Source: CAILUG01 sp903844415 (lineage in GTDB: Bacteria; Pseudomonadota; Gammaproteobacteria; Pseudomonadales; Pseudohongiellaceae). Taken from it: 64,000 bases of DNA. The translations under genes were made by a program, and so were the position numbers. Within the stretch, counting starts at the first letter, position 1; each line of letters starts with the position of its first letter. The DNA is taken from assembly GCA_947477655.1 (NCBI GenBank), contig CANJTS010000003.1, forward strand, positions 186,001 through 250,000, in the 5' to 3' direction. The notes below the pieces were generated by a model. It was not told the origin of the DNA and did not search any database. It was given only the letters and a program-made list of their open reading frames with translations. Of this stretch, positions 43,175 to 52,724 are shown in pieces.

Positions 43175-43250
43175 GGGGTCATAGCTCAGCTGGTAGAGCG
43201 CAACGCTGGCAGCGTTGAGGTCAGGAGTTCGATCCTCCTTGGCTCCACCA
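43175..43250 (+). tRNA. tRNA-Ala (GGC)
   Basis: A 76-base tRNA with encoded CCA. The acceptor stem GGGGTCA pairs with TGGCTCC and includes the G3-U70 pair that identifies alanine tRNA. The D arm is GCTC-AGCTGGTA-GAGC, the anticodon stem CAACG/CGTTG encloses the loop CTGGCAG with anticodon GGC, and the T arm is AGGAG-TTCGATC-CTCCT. Confidence 0.97.
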
Positions 43251-43269
43251 CCTGTAATTACCAGTTCAA

Positions 43270-43345
43270 GTCCCCTTCGTCTAGAGGCCTAGGACACATG
43301 GTTTTCATCCATGCAACAGGGGTTCGAAACCCCTAGGGGACGCCA
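43270..43345 (+). tRNA. tRNA-Glu (TTC)
   Basis: A 76-base tRNA with encoded CCA, 19 bases after tRNA-Ala. The acceptor stem GTCCCCT pairs with AGGGGAC, and the anticodon stem CATGG/CCATG encloses TTTTCAT with anticodon TTC. It probably shares the upstream promoter and the downstream terminator with tRNA-Ala. Its U34 is a target of the MnmA pathway encoded in this window. Confidence 0.97.
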
Positions 43346-43350
43346 AATAA

Positions 43351-43382
43351 AACCCTCGCTCGTAAGAGCGGGGGTTTTTTTT
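43351..43382 (+). terminator. terminator of the tRNA operon
   Basis: CCCTCGCTC, loop GTAA, GAGCGGGGG, then eight T bases. It lies directly behind tRNA-Glu. Confidence 0.9.
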
Positions 43383-43454
43383 GCACATCTCACCCATCTT
43401 ATGTAGGTCACCAAAGCAATTGTTGCCATAGTGTTAGTCGCACATTCCTTATTC

Positions 43455-43482
43455 AAAAAAAAGCCCCGTTGATGCGGGGCTT
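43455..43482 (-). terminator. terminator of gltA
   Basis: Read on the minus strand, AAGCCCCG, loop CATCAA, CGGGGCTT, then a run of T bases. It begins about 22 bases after the gltA stop. Confidence 0.9.
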
Positions 43483-43503
43483 AAATTGACTAGAGGTGGC
43501 TAT

Positions 43504-44781
43504 TTAACCGGGGTAATCACGTAGAGTCGCGCCTGTATAAAGCTGTCTTGGGCGACCAATCTTAAATGGATAACTGATCATTTCGTTCCAGTGTGCAACC
43601 CATCCAGGGGTTCTGCCTGTCGCAAAAATAACCGTGAACATGTTTACGGGTATTCCGATCGCTTTGAGAATAATGCCAGAATAGAAGTCCACATTCGGAT
43701 AAAGACTGCGATCAATAAAGTATTGGTCTTCTAGTGCAATTTTTTCAAGTTTCATGGCGATCTTGAGCAAAGGATCATTTTCTAGACCTAGTTCAGAAAG
43801 TACATTCTGGCATGCAGCTCGCAGGACTTTGGCACGAGGATCGAAGTTTTTATATACACGATGACCAAATCCCATTAGACGGAAAGGATCGTCTTTGTCC
43901 TTCGCTTTTGTGATGTATTTTTCGATGTGGGATTCATCGCCAATTTCGATCAACATTTTTAATACTGCTTCGTTAGCTCCACCATGTGCAGGCCCCCACA
44001 ATGCTGTAATACCAGAAGAAATACAGGCATAAGGATTGGCACCAGTGGAACCCGCAAGGCGGACAGTAGATGTAGAAGCGTTTTGTTCATGATCTGCATG
44101 CAGCAGAAATATTTTATCCATTGCATCAACTAGTACCGGATTTGGCAGGTAGGTTTCGCAAGGTGTACCAAACATCATATAAAGAAAATTGGCACTGAAA
44201 CTAAGATCATTACGTGGATAAAGGAAGGGCTGCCCAATCGAATATTTGTAACACATGGCTGCAATAGTTGGCATTTTTGCAATGAGTCGCAGGGCTGCTG
44301 TCTTGCGATGGTCTTCGCTCTCTATTTTGAGCGCTTCGTGATAAAAAGCCGATAGTGCGCCGACCACCCCCACCATGATGGACATTGGATGAGCATGGCG
44401 AGGAAAGCCATTAAAAAAGTAATGGATCTGTTCGTGTACCATGGTGTGGTAACGAATGGCTTTTACAAACTCTTCTTTTTGTTTTGTATTTGGCAATTCA
44501 CCGTTGAGTAACAGGTAACAACACTCTAGGTAATCAGATTTTTCGGCCAGTTGTTCGATAGGATAACCTCTGTACAAGAGGATTCCTTCATCACCATCTA
44601 TATAAGTAATTTTGGATTCGCAAGATGCTGTGGACATGAATCCTGGGTCGAAGGTAAAGAAGCCGTTATTGGTCAAACTTCGAACGTCAATCACAGCCGG
44701 CCCTGTTGTTCCCTCGTAAACTGGTAACTCAATCGGTTCGGCAATGCCATCAACGGTTAACTGAGCTTTTTTCCCAGTCAT
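43504..44781 (-). CDS. gltA: citrate synthase
   Basis: Condenses acetyl-CoA with oxaloacetate. The 425-residue protein is of the hexameric, NADH-regulated gammaproteobacterial type. Catalytic regions include WGPAHGGANEAVLKML near 265-280, FGHRVYKNFDPRA near 307-319 with the second histidine, and the CoA-binding YPNVDFYSGIILKAIGI stretch with the aspartate. AAAGGAG lies six bases ahead of the ATG. It is divergent from the sdh-suc operon across 442 bases. Confidence 0.97.
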   Translation of the reverse strand: MTGKKAQLTVDGIAEPIELPVYEGTTGPAVIDVRSLTNNGFFTFDPGFMSTASCESKITYIDGDEGILLYRGYPIEQLAEKSDYLECCYLLLNGELPNTKQKEEFVKAIRYHTMVHEQIHYFFNGFPRHAHPMSIMVGVVGALSAFYHEALKIESEDHRKTAALRLIAKMPTIAAMCYKYSIGQPFLYPRNDLSFSANFLYMMFGTPCETYLPNPVLVDAMDKIFLLHADHEQNASTSTVRLAGSTGANPYACISSGITALWGPAHGGANEAVLKMLIEIGDESHIEKYITKAKDKDDPFRLMGFGHRVYKNFDPRAKVLRAACQNVLSELGLENDPLLKIAMKLEKIALEDQYFIDRSLYPNVDFYSGIILKAIGIPVNMFTVIFATGRTPGWVAHWNEMISYPFKIGRPRQLYTGATLRDYPG

Positions 44782-45223
44782 AAAAACTCCTTTAGAAAAT
44801 ACAGCAAAAATTTGTTATTCCAAGACTAACGGACATGGAAAAATACGGTTGTTTTGAGGGGGGCAACACTATCCCTTGATGTACTAATTGTCAAACCGCT
44901 AAATAGCATTCACTAACCCATAATTGTGGTTGCATTGCACTTGATTTCCCTACAATTATTTTTAAAACAAAGGTCCCTTTAAGTGTTTTTTACGGCAGCA
45001 AAGGTGTCCACTAATTTACAAGAAATTTACGGAGTCTGGGGTAGAAAAACCTTATAAAAAATAGGAGAGTGGGGCATAATGTTTGAAGGTTTTAGGGTCG
45101 GCAAAAAAGACTGATAAATATATGTTATCAAATTTATATAATCTGCTTTTTGGTGTTTAGTTGTTATTCCAGCTTGCCTGTTCTGTCTATTTATAATTTT
45201 AAGTCCAACTCGAGTACAAGAAT
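44782..45223. other. divergent control region gltA / sdhC
   Basis: A 442-base region that should hold the promoters for gltA and the nine-gene TCA operon. A gltA promoter is proposed at 44866-44894. On the plus strand a perfect TATAAT at 45137-45142 is a candidate -10 for sdhC, but no good -35 accompanies it. No small gene is visible. Confidence 0.6.
44866..44894 (-). promoter_or_regulatory. candidate gltA promoter
   Basis: On the minus strand, a perfect TTGACA (plus positions 44889-44894) is followed after 17 bases by TAGTGT (44866-44871). The -35 and spacing are ideal and the -10 is weak (three of six matches). It lies about 85 bases upstream of the gltA start. Confidence 0.55.
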
Positions 45224-45598
45224 GTGAAAGATAAGCGTCCCGTCAACTTGGATATCACCACCATACATATGCCGCTGGCGGCGCTGACCTCAATTACACA
45301 TCGCATCTCTGGTGTCATTGTTTTTGTGGGTATAGCCATTTTGTTGTGGTTGCTTGATGTTTCATTGAGCGACGAAGAGGCCTTTAACTCTATCAGTGTA
45401 TCCACCCTTTCTGGGTTCGCCAAATTTTTGGTCTGGGGTGTATTGGCAGCCCTAGCTTTTCACATGGTAGCTGGTGTTAAACATTTGTTAATGGATATCG
45501 GCATTGGTGAATCGCATTCGGCGGGTCCGCTAGGCGCCAAGCTGACTATTATTGTAAGTACAGTTTTGATCATAGTGCTGGGAGTGTGGATATGGTAA
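45224..45598 (+). CDS. sdhC: succinate dehydrogenase cytochrome b556 subunit
   Basis: Membrane anchor of complex II, 124 residues with three helices (about 27-47, 64-84, 103-123). The quinone/heme-side motif SITHRISGVIVF lies near 22-33 and the heme-ligand histidine in AFHMVAGVKHLLMD near 80-93. The start is a GTG; the N-terminus KDKRPVNLDI matches the family. It heads sdhCDAB-sucAB-lpd-sucCD. Confidence 0.95.
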   Translation: MKDKRPVNLDITTIHMPLAALTSITHRISGVIVFVGIAILLWLLDVSLSDEEAFNSISVSTLSGFAKFLVWGVLAALAFHMVAGVKHLLMDIGIGESHSAGPLGAKLTIIVSTVLIIVLGVWIW

Positions 45599-45960
45599 CT
45601 AATATCACTAGCCTGGGGCGCAATGGCGTTCACGACTGGTTGGTGCAGCGTATTTCTGCAGTTGTATTACTGGCCTATTTTGTTTTTCTAGTTGTCTATG
45701 TGGCAACTAATACCGATCTTTCTTTTAGCCAATGGCAAAATTTGTTTTCCCATACTTGGATGCGGGTGTTCAGCTTGACTGCCTTGCTCTCCCTGTGCGC
45801 CCACGCGTGGATAGGCATGTGGACGATTTCTACCGACTACTTTACCAGTGCTATGCTCGGCAGTGCCGCCACTGTTATTCGACTTGGATTCCAATTAGTT
45901 TGTTTGTTGATATTGATCAGTTATTTCGTATGGTGCGTCCAAATTCTCTGGAGTATATAA
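45592..45960 (+). CDS. sdhD: succinate dehydrogenase membrane anchor SdhD
   Basis: Second anchor of complex II, 122 residues with three helices. The conserved GRNGVHDWLVQRISA lies at 9-23, and the heme-b ligand histidine is in LCAHAWIGMWTISTDY near 66-81. The start is set at the ATG at 45592, which has GGAG eight bases ahead and overlaps the sdhC end by seven bases. An alternative GTG at 45586 adds two residues. Confidence 0.93.
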   Translation: MVTNITSLGRNGVHDWLVQRISAVVLLAYFVFLVVYVATNTDLSFSQWQNLFSHTWMRVFSLTALLSLCAHAWIGMWTISTDYFTSAMLGSAATVIRLGFQLVCLLILISYFVWCVQILWSI

Positions 45961-45963
45961 GTC

Positions 45964-47736
45964 TTGGCCAAGCTCAGAATTCTTTCATTTGATGCTGTAA
46001 TAATTGGAGGTGGTGGTTCCGGCCTACGCACATCTCTACAACTTTCACAGTCTGGCTACAACACAGCAGTAATAACCAAAGTGTTTCCTACACGTTCGCA
46101 TACAGTGTCTGCACAAGGTGGAATAACCTGTGCAATTGCCAGTGAAGATCCGGATGATGATTGGCGCTGGCATATGTATGACACCGTTAAAGGCTCTGAT
46201 TACATTGGTGATCAGGATGCAATTGAATACATGTGCAGCGAAGGTCCCCAGGCGGTATTTGAGCTGGAACACATGGGCATGCCGTTTTCGCGCAACAAAG
46301 ACGGCCGTATCTATCAGCGTCCTTTTGGTGGTCAATCTAGAGATTATGGTCGGGGCGGGCAGGCAGCACGTACTTGTGCGGCAGCAGATCGTACCGGACA
46401 TGCACTGTTACACACGCTCTACCAAGCTAATCTAAAAAGCAACACTGTTTTTTTTAATGAGTGGTACGCCACCGACATTGTAAAAAATCAGGATGGAATT
46501 GTGGTTGGTGTTGTTGCAATTTGTATTGAAACCGGCGAGTTGGTTTATGTGCGCTCCAAAGCCACCGTGTTTGCAACAGGAGGAGCGGGCCGAATTTTTG
46601 CTTCCACTACCAATGCCATGATCAACACTGGCGACGGTATTGGCATGGCGCTGCGTGCAGGTTTTCCGGTACAAGATATGGAGATGTGGCAGTTTCATCC
46701 CACTGGTATCTATGGTGCAGGAACATTAGTGACAGAAGGCTGTCGTGGCGAAGGTGGCTATCTGCTCAACAAAAACGGTGAGCGTTTTATGGAGAGATAT
46801 GCACCTAATGCCAAAGATCTTGCTGGTCGCGATGTGGTAGCGCGTTCCATGGTATTAGAAATTATTGCTGGTCGCGGTTGTGGTCCAGATGGTGATCACG
46901 TCATGCTCAAACTTGATCATCTTGGTGAAAAAGTTCTGACAGAAAAACTGCCTGGTATTCTGGAATTATCACGCACATTTGCCCATGTCGACCCAATTAA
47001 AGAACCCATTCCTGTGGTGCCAACTTGCCATTACATGATGGGCGGCATCCCCACCAATATTCATGGACAGGCACTGACTCTAGATAAAAACGGTAAGGAT
47101 CAAATTATTGAAGGCTTGTTTGCAGTAGGGGAAGCGGCCTGTGTGTCAGTGCACGGAGCCAATCGACTGGGCGGTAATTCATTGATCGATCTTGTGGTGT
47201 TCGGGCGTGCTGCAGGCATTCATATCGAAACTATGTTGAAGCAAGGGTTAGAGCATCGCAGTGCTGCCGAGTCCGACATTGACAATGCTACACAACGTTT
47301 ACAGCGTCTCAATACTTCAACATCAGGCGAAAATGTATCTGTTTTGCGAAAGGAGTTGCAAGCCGTCATGCAAAACTATTTCGGCGTTTTTCGCACAGGC
47401 TCCTTCATGCAAGAAGGCATCGCCAAACTCAAGGTATTACGTGAGCGTATTGCCAATGTAAGCTTGCAAGATAAAAGCATGGTATTTAACACGGCCCGTA
47501 TCGAAGCACTAGAGTTGGAAAATCTGTTTGAAGTAGCAGAAGCCACCGCTATTTCAGCTGAGGGTCGTACTGAAAGTCGAGGCGCTCATGCTCGTGAGGA
47601 TTTTACGGAACGCGATGACGTTAACTGGTTATGTCATTCACTATATTACCCAGCCACTAAAACATTGGCGAAACGAGCAGTAAATTTTGCACCTCTTACT
47701 GTGCCAAAATTCGAACCCAAAATCAGAACTTATTAG
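45964..47736 (+). CDS. sdhA: succinate dehydrogenase flavoprotein subunit
   Basis: FAD-containing catalytic subunit, 590 residues. The dinucleotide motif is VIIGGGGSGLRTSLQ near 12-26, the covalent-FAD histidine is H46 in RSHTVSAQGG, and substrate-site residues lie in FHPTGIYGAG and PTCHYMMGGIPTN near 350-362. The start is a TTG three bases after sdhD, chosen because it gives the family N-terminus MAKLRILSFDAV. TTG may reduce initiation relative to its neighbours. Confidence 0.97.
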   Translation: MAKLRILSFDAVIIGGGGSGLRTSLQLSQSGYNTAVITKVFPTRSHTVSAQGGITCAIASEDPDDDWRWHMYDTVKGSDYIGDQDAIEYMCSEGPQAVFELEHMGMPFSRNKDGRIYQRPFGGQSRDYGRGGQAARTCAAADRTGHALLHTLYQANLKSNTVFFNEWYATDIVKNQDGIVVGVVAICIETGELVYVRSKATVFATGGAGRIFASTTNAMINTGDGIGMALRAGFPVQDMEMWQFHPTGIYGAGTLVTEGCRGEGGYLLNKNGERFMERYAPNAKDLAGRDVVARSMVLEIIAGRGCGPDGDHVMLKLDHLGEKVLTEKLPGILELSRTFAHVDPIKEPIPVVPTCHYMMGGIPTNIHGQALTLDKNGKDQIIEGLFAVGEAACVSVHGANRLGGNSLIDLVVFGRAAGIHIETMLKQGLEHRSAAESDIDNATQRLQRLNTSTSGENVSVLRKELQAVMQNYFGVFRTGSFMQEGIAKLKVLRERIANVSLQDKSMVFNTARIEALELENLFEVAEATAISAEGRTESRGAHAREDFTERDDVNWLCHSLYYPATKTLAKRAVNFAPLTVPKFEPKIRTY

Positions 47737-47804
47737 TAGCGCAGCATGGGTAACAAAAAAAACAATCTACCAAAAAAATCTTCAGATAAAGGAAGGCGGC
47801 AACC

Positions 47805-48509
47805 GTGTTAGTCAGTATCTATCGTTACAATCCAGAAACCGATAGTCAGCCCCGCATGCAGGATTACCAAGTTGAATTGCCGCAAGGCAAGGACATCATG
47901 GTGCTTGACGTATTACAACTGGTTAAGGAGCAGGATAGCAGTGTCACTTATCGTCGTTCCTGTCGTGAAGGGGTATGTGGTTCAGACGGCCTGAACATGA
48001 GTGGCAAAAATGGTCTGGCTTGTATCACACCAGTTTCACACGTCATAAAAAACAATAAATTGGTAATACGACCGTTACCAGGATTACCCGTCATTCGTGA
48101 TCTAGTTGTTGATATGGCCGCTTTTTACAAACAATACGAGCGTATTAAACCGTATTTGCAAAATGACACATCACCACCGGCCATCGAACGTCTGCAATCA
48201 CCAGAAGACAGGGCAAAACTGGATGGTTTATATGAGTGTATTTTATGTGCGTGTTGTTCCACTAGTTGCCCTTCGTTCTGGTGGAATCCCGACAAGTTTG
48301 TTGGGCCTGCCGGTTTGCTACAGGCTTACCGCTTTTTGATCGACAGTCGCGATACTCACACCCAGGAACGATTGGCAGAACTTGAAGATCCATTCAGTGT
48401 GTTCCGTTGTCGCGGCATTATGAATTGTGTATCTGTATGTCCAAAAGGCCTAAATCCTACACAAGCCATTGGCCATATTCGCAATATGCTATTGGAACGT
48501 GGCATCTAA
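47805..48509 (+). CDS. sdhB: succinate dehydrogenase iron-sulfur subunit
   Basis: Electron-transfer subunit, 234 residues, with three clusters: 2Fe-2S ligands in SCREGVCGSDGLNMSGKNGLAC (C53, C58, D61, C73, the same Asp variant as E. coli), then CILCACCSTSCP near 147-158, and CRGIMNCVSVCPKGLNP near 204-220. It starts with GTG behind AAAGGAAGG, 68 bases after sdhA. Confidence 0.97.
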   Translation: MLVSIYRYNPETDSQPRMQDYQVELPQGKDIMVLDVLQLVKEQDSSVTYRRSCREGVCGSDGLNMSGKNGLACITPVSHVIKNNKLVIRPLPGLPVIRDLVVDMAAFYKQYERIKPYLQNDTSPPAIERLQSPEDRAKLDGLYECILCACCSTSCPSFWWNPDKFVGPAGLLQAYRFLIDSRDTHTQERLAELEDPFSVFRCRGIMNCVSVCPKGLNPTQAIGHIRNMLLERGI

Positions 48510-48598
48510 TTAGTAGTAACTAAACATCACTAGAATGTTGGCTGCACGAAAGTGACTAAATCTGTAAATCTTTCTGCAGAAGAGTAAAGGAAAAAATT

Positions 48599-51442
48599 AT
48601 GCAAGAAAATATTCGTCAAATCATGCTTAAAGCCGGCCATCTTTCAGGTGACAGCTTGGATTATGTTAATGGCTTGTATGAGGCCTGGATCGACGATCCA
48701 ACTTCGGTACCAACCGAGTGGCAAAACTATTTTACTGATTTGCCCCGCATTAACGGTAACCAGCACGCTGATGTCTCGCATGCAAACGTTATCAATCAAT
48801 TTAGAGGTCTGTCTACCAAAGGGTTAGGAAATTTCCCAGGTTTTTCTGCCGGCAAACAACTAGGCAGCCTTGAGCATGAAGCAAAACAAGTCAGTGTGGT
48901 ACGACTGATCAGTTCCTACCGTGTTCGTGGACATCAACGTGCCAATCTTGATCCGCTGGGTTTGATGCGTCGAGAAGATGTGCAGGATCTAAAGCTAGAA
49001 TTCCACAATCTATCTGATGAGGACAACAACACAGTATTTAGCACCCAATCTTTATTCGTTCCGCAAAAAACGATACGCCTGTCCGAATTGGTCAAGATTC
49101 TGGAAGATATTTATTGTGGCTCTATTGGCTATGAATATATGGCGATTGTTAACTTGGAAGAAAAGGAATGGATTCAGAGCCAGATCGAAGCTATAGGTGG
49201 AAAGCCCCACTTTTCCATCGAAAGTCGTTTGCATATTTTAGAGCGTCTGAGTGCTGCAGAAGGGTTGGAAAAACATCTTGATTCAAAATATCCAGGTACC
49301 AAACGTTTTGGTCTGGAAGGTGGTGAAAGTTTAATTCATGCACTTGATGACATCATTCAGCGTGCTGGAGAAAACGGAGCTAAAGAAATAGTGATTGCCA
49401 TGGCCCATCGCGGACGCCTTAATGTATTGGTAAACACCTTGGGGAAAAACCCAGCAGCATTATTTGATGAGTTTGAAGGTAAAGCGCGCTACAGCAATTC
49501 TGGTGATGTGAAATACCACCAAGGTTTTTCCTCCAACATCATGACTCCAGGCGGTGAAGTGCACTGCAGTATGGCTTTTAATCCTTCCCATCTAGAAATC
49601 GTAGCACCGGTTGCTATAGGCTCAGTACGTGCCCGGCAAGATCGCCGCCAAGACAAAACTGGTAAAACCGTATTGCCAATAATTATTCACGGCGATGCAG
49701 CTTTTGCTGGGCAGGGCGTGGTGATGGAAACATTTCAGATGTCACAAACACGCGCTTATGCTACTGGTGGTTCAGTGCATATTGTCATTAATAATCAGGT
49801 GGGTTTCACTACCAATCGACAAGATGATTCGCGTTCTACCGAATACTGTACCGATGTAGCAAAAATGGTGCAGGCTCCAATATTTCATGTAAACGGTGAT
49901 GATCCAGAAGCTGTAATGTTTGTGTCCAGACTAGCGTTGGATTTTAGAAATAAATTTCGCAAAGACGTTGTGGTAGACATCATTTGTTATCGGCGCCGCG
50001 GACACAATGAAACTGATGAACCGGCTTCGACCCAACCGATGATGTACAAGATAGTACGTAATCTAGCGAGCACTCGTACTTTATACGCGGAGCGTTTGGT
50101 AAAACAGGAACTACTGACTCAACTAGAAGCCGATGCCCTAAACACTAGTTATCGCAAGGCACTAGACGAAGGCACTCATGTGGTTAAAAGTTTGGTCAAG
50201 GCACCTAATACTGCTTTGTATGTCGACTGGCGCCCTTACCTAGGTCACGACATGAACATGATGTGTGACACCACCATCAACCTGCTTCACCTTAAAAAAC
50301 TGGCCAATAAAATTCTGCAGTTGCCCGTAGGTTTTACCGTTAACAAACAGGTAGCAAAAGTGCTAGAAGACCGCGCCAAGATGGCCAAAGGCGAGTTAGC
50401 TTTAGACTGGGGTTGTGCCGAATTATTGGCCTATGCCAGTTTGGTAGACAGCAATTACAAAGTACGTTTTACCGGTCAAGATGTTGGCCGTGGTACGTTT
50501 TCGCATCGGCATGCTGTTTTGCATGATCAAAACACTGGTAAAACCCATGTTCCGTTGCGCTTTATCAGTGAGTCACAAAGAAAATTTGTACTTTACGATT
50601 CCATTTTATCTGAAGAAGCAGTACTGGCTTTTGAATATGGTTATGCCAGCACTCGTCCGGATGCGCTGGTCATCTGGGAAGCCCAGTTTGGTGATTTTGC
50701 CAACGGTGCCCAGGTGGTTATAGACCAATTTCTTTCCAGTGGTGAATATAAATGGGAGCGTTTGTGTGGTTTGACCTTATTTCTGCCACATGGTTATGAG
50801 GGGCAGGGGCCTGAACACTCATCTGCACGTCTCGAAAGATTCCTGCAATTGTGTGCTCAGAAAAATATGCAGGTTTGTATTCCGACCACTCCAGCTCAGG
50901 TTTTTCATATGTTGCGCCGTCAAGTTATCCGCCCTTTGCGAAAGCCTTTGATTGTGATGACACCGAAAAGTTTGCTGCGTCATAAAGAAGCCATTTCCTC
51001 GCTGGAAGATTTGGCTTCAGGGTCTTTCCAGACGGTTATTCCAGAAACCGATTCTATACAAGCTAAAAAATCTAAACGATTGATACTTTGTAGCGGCAAG
51101 GTGTATTACGAACTACGTAGCAAGCGTCGCGAACTTGGCATAGAAGATGTGGTCATTCTTCGCTTAGAACAACTTTACCCATTTCCTGAAGAGTTGTTGG
51201 GCGAGATTATTGCTCCTTATGTCAACTTGGAAACTGTAGTTTGGTGTCAGGAAGAACCACAAAATATGGGCGCATGGTATTCCAGCCAACATCACATGCT
51301 GAACGTTATTCGCAAGCACAATACAAAATTAACTTTGTTGTATGCAGGTCGTGAAGGTTCTGCATCGCCTGCTGCAGGTTATGCTGCACTGCACAACAAA
51401 GAACAACAACAATTGATCAAAGACGCTTTTGGACTGAAATAA
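48599..51442 (+). CDS. sucA: 2-oxoglutarate dehydrogenase E1 component
   Basis: Thiamine diphosphate-dependent decarboxylase of the 2-oxoglutarate dehydrogenase complex, 947 residues (E. coli 933). It has the N-terminal E2-binding motif YVNGLYEAWIDDPTSVP near 14-30, AMAHRGRLNVLVN near 265-277, the ThDP motif with HGDAAFAGQGVVMETFQMS near 363-381, and VGFTTN. The C-terminal domain reads ARLERFLQL. GGAAAAAATT precedes the ATG; a sizeable 89-base gap separates it from sdhB. Confidence 0.97.
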   Translation: MQENIRQIMLKAGHLSGDSLDYVNGLYEAWIDDPTSVPTEWQNYFTDLPRINGNQHADVSHANVINQFRGLSTKGLGNFPGFSAGKQLGSLEHEAKQVSVVRLISSYRVRGHQRANLDPLGLMRREDVQDLKLEFHNLSDEDNNTVFSTQSLFVPQKTIRLSELVKILEDIYCGSIGYEYMAIVNLEEKEWIQSQIEAIGGKPHFSIESRLHILERLSAAEGLEKHLDSKYPGTKRFGLEGGESLIHALDDIIQRAGENGAKEIVIAMAHRGRLNVLVNTLGKNPAALFDEFEGKARYSNSGDVKYHQGFSSNIMTPGGEVHCSMAFNPSHLEIVAPVAIGSVRARQDRRQDKTGKTVLPIIIHGDAAFAGQGVVMETFQMSQTRAYATGGSVHIVINNQVGFTTNRQDDSRSTEYCTDVAKMVQAPIFHVNGDDPEAVMFVSRLALDFRNKFRKDVVVDIICYRRRGHNETDEPASTQPMMYKIVRNLASTRTLYAERLVKQELLTQLEADALNTSYRKALDEGTHVVKSLVKAPNTALYVDWRPYLGHDMNMMCDTTINLLHLKKLANKILQLPVGFTVNKQVAKVLEDRAKMAKGELALDWGCAELLAYASLVDSNYKVRFTGQDVGRGTFSHRHAVLHDQNTGKTHVPLRFISESQRKFVLYDSILSEEAVLAFEYGYASTRPDALVIWEAQFGDFANGAQVVIDQFLSSGEYKWERLCGLTLFLPHGYEGQGPEHSSARLERFLQLCAQKNMQVCIPTTPAQVFHMLRRQVIRPLRKPLIVMTPKSLLRHKEAISSLEDLASGSFQTVIPETDSIQAKKSKRLILCSGKVYYELRSKRRELGIEDVVILRLEQLYPFPEELLGEIIAPYVNLETVVWCQEEPQNMGAWYSSQHHMLNVIRKHNTKLTLLYAGREGSASPAAGYAALHNKEQQQLIKDAFGLK

Positions 51443-51491
51443 TAATTCAAACCAAACACTTCACTCATAAAAAACTAGAATAGGTAACGAT

Positions 51492-52712
51492 ATGGCAATA
51501 GAGATCAAGGCCCCAACGCTTCCAGAATCAGTACCTGATGGCACTATTGCAACCTGGTATAAAAAAGAAGGACAGCACGTCAAACGTGATGAATTGTTGG
51601 TCGATATCGAAACCGATAAAGTTTTGCTGGAAGTTGTTGCACCTGCCGATGGGATATTGAAACTTATCAACAAAACAGAAGGCGCAAAAATTGTTAGTAA
51701 TGAACTACTGGCAATTATTGAAGTAGGTGCAAAAGCGCCAGCTCCTCCTGCCCCTACTACTTTGACTGTCGCCAAAAAAGATGAAGATAAGAGTGATGTA
51801 GACGTATTAATGAGTCCTGCTGCACGCAAGCTGATCGAAGAAAACAATATAGATCCCAATACGATTACAAATACAGGTAAAGATGGTCGCATCACCAAAG
51901 AAGACGTGATCAACTTTATAAGTGTTGCAAAAAGTGCCAAGGCTGCTATGCAAGCACCGGTAGCAGCAGTAGTTAAACCAGTGCCTGCGACGCAAAAAGC
52001 CCAGGGTGCCCGCCCCGAACAACGTGTGCCCATGACACGCTTGCGCGCTAAAGTAGCAGAGCGATTATTGCAAGCCACACAGTCCACAGCCATGCTCACA
52101 ACATTTAATGAAGTGAATATGGCTGAAGTCATTAACTTACGGGCTAAATATAAGGAACAATTCGAGAAAAAGCACAATGGTGTGAAACTTGGTTTCATGT
52201 CTTTCTTCGTACGCGCAAGCATTGAGGCCCTTAAACGTTTCCCAGCTGTCAATGCTTCAATAGATGGTGATGACATCATCTATCACGGTTACCAAGACAT
52301 TGGGGTAGCTGTATCTTCTCCACGCGGTTTGGTAGTACCTGTTATACGAGATGCGGACAACCTGAGTATTGCAGGAATTGAAAAATCAATTAGTGATTAC
52401 GGTGTTAAAGCTCGTGACGGCAAGTTGAGCCTTGATGAAATGACAGGTGGAACATTCACGATTTCCAATGGTGGGGTATTCGGTTCCTTATTATCTACTC
52501 CCATTCTCAACCCGCCTCAAACTGCAATTTTAGGGATGCACAAAATTCAAGATCGGCCCATGGCCGTTAACGGCGAAGTCAAAATACTGCCCATGATGTA
52601 TTTGGCACTTTCCTACGATCATCGCATGATCGATGGCAAAGAAGCGGTGCAGTTTCTGGTGACCATCAAGGAACTCTTGGAAGATCCAGCTCGCATGTTT
52701 TTGGAAGTTTAA
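51492..52712 (+). CDS. sucB: 2-oxoglutarate dehydrogenase E2 component
   Basis: Dihydrolipoyl succinyltransferase core, 406 residues. One lipoyl domain (about 2-77) carries the lipoylated K43 in IETDKVLLEV. A peripheral subunit-binding domain (MSPAARKLIEENNIDPN near 106-122) and the catalytic domain follow, with SYDHRMIDGKEA near 374-385 holding the catalytic His and Asp. Ala/Pro-rich linkers separate the domains, as usual. Confidence 0.97.
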   Translation: MAIEIKAPTLPESVPDGTIATWYKKEGQHVKRDELLVDIETDKVLLEVVAPADGILKLINKTEGAKIVSNELLAIIEVGAKAPAPPAPTTLTVAKKDEDKSDVDVLMSPAARKLIEENNIDPNTITNTGKDGRITKEDVINFISVAKSAKAAMQAPVAAVVKPVPATQKAQGARPEQRVPMTRLRAKVAERLLQATQSTAMLTTFNEVNMAEVINLRAKYKEQFEKKHNGVKLGFMSFFVRASIEALKRFPAVNASIDGDDIIYHGYQDIGVAVSSPRGLVVPVIRDADNLSIAGIEKSISDYGVKARDGKLSLDEMTGGTFTISNGGVFGSLLSTPILNPPQTAILGMHKIQDRPMAVNGEVKILPMMYLALSYDHRMIDGKEAVQFLVTIKELLEDPARMFLEV

Positions 52713-52724
52713 CAGGACAAAGTT

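Noticed and set aside
47960..48030. Missing cysteine in the SdhB 2Fe-2S site (Asp at position 61)
   Set aside because: The same Asp occurs in E. coli SdhB, so this is the normal ligand set.
51461..52279. Long antisense open frame (272 codons) opposite sucB
   Set aside because: It mirrors the codon pattern of sucB, is Ser/Ala-rich with no domain, and lies wholly within a well-supported gene.
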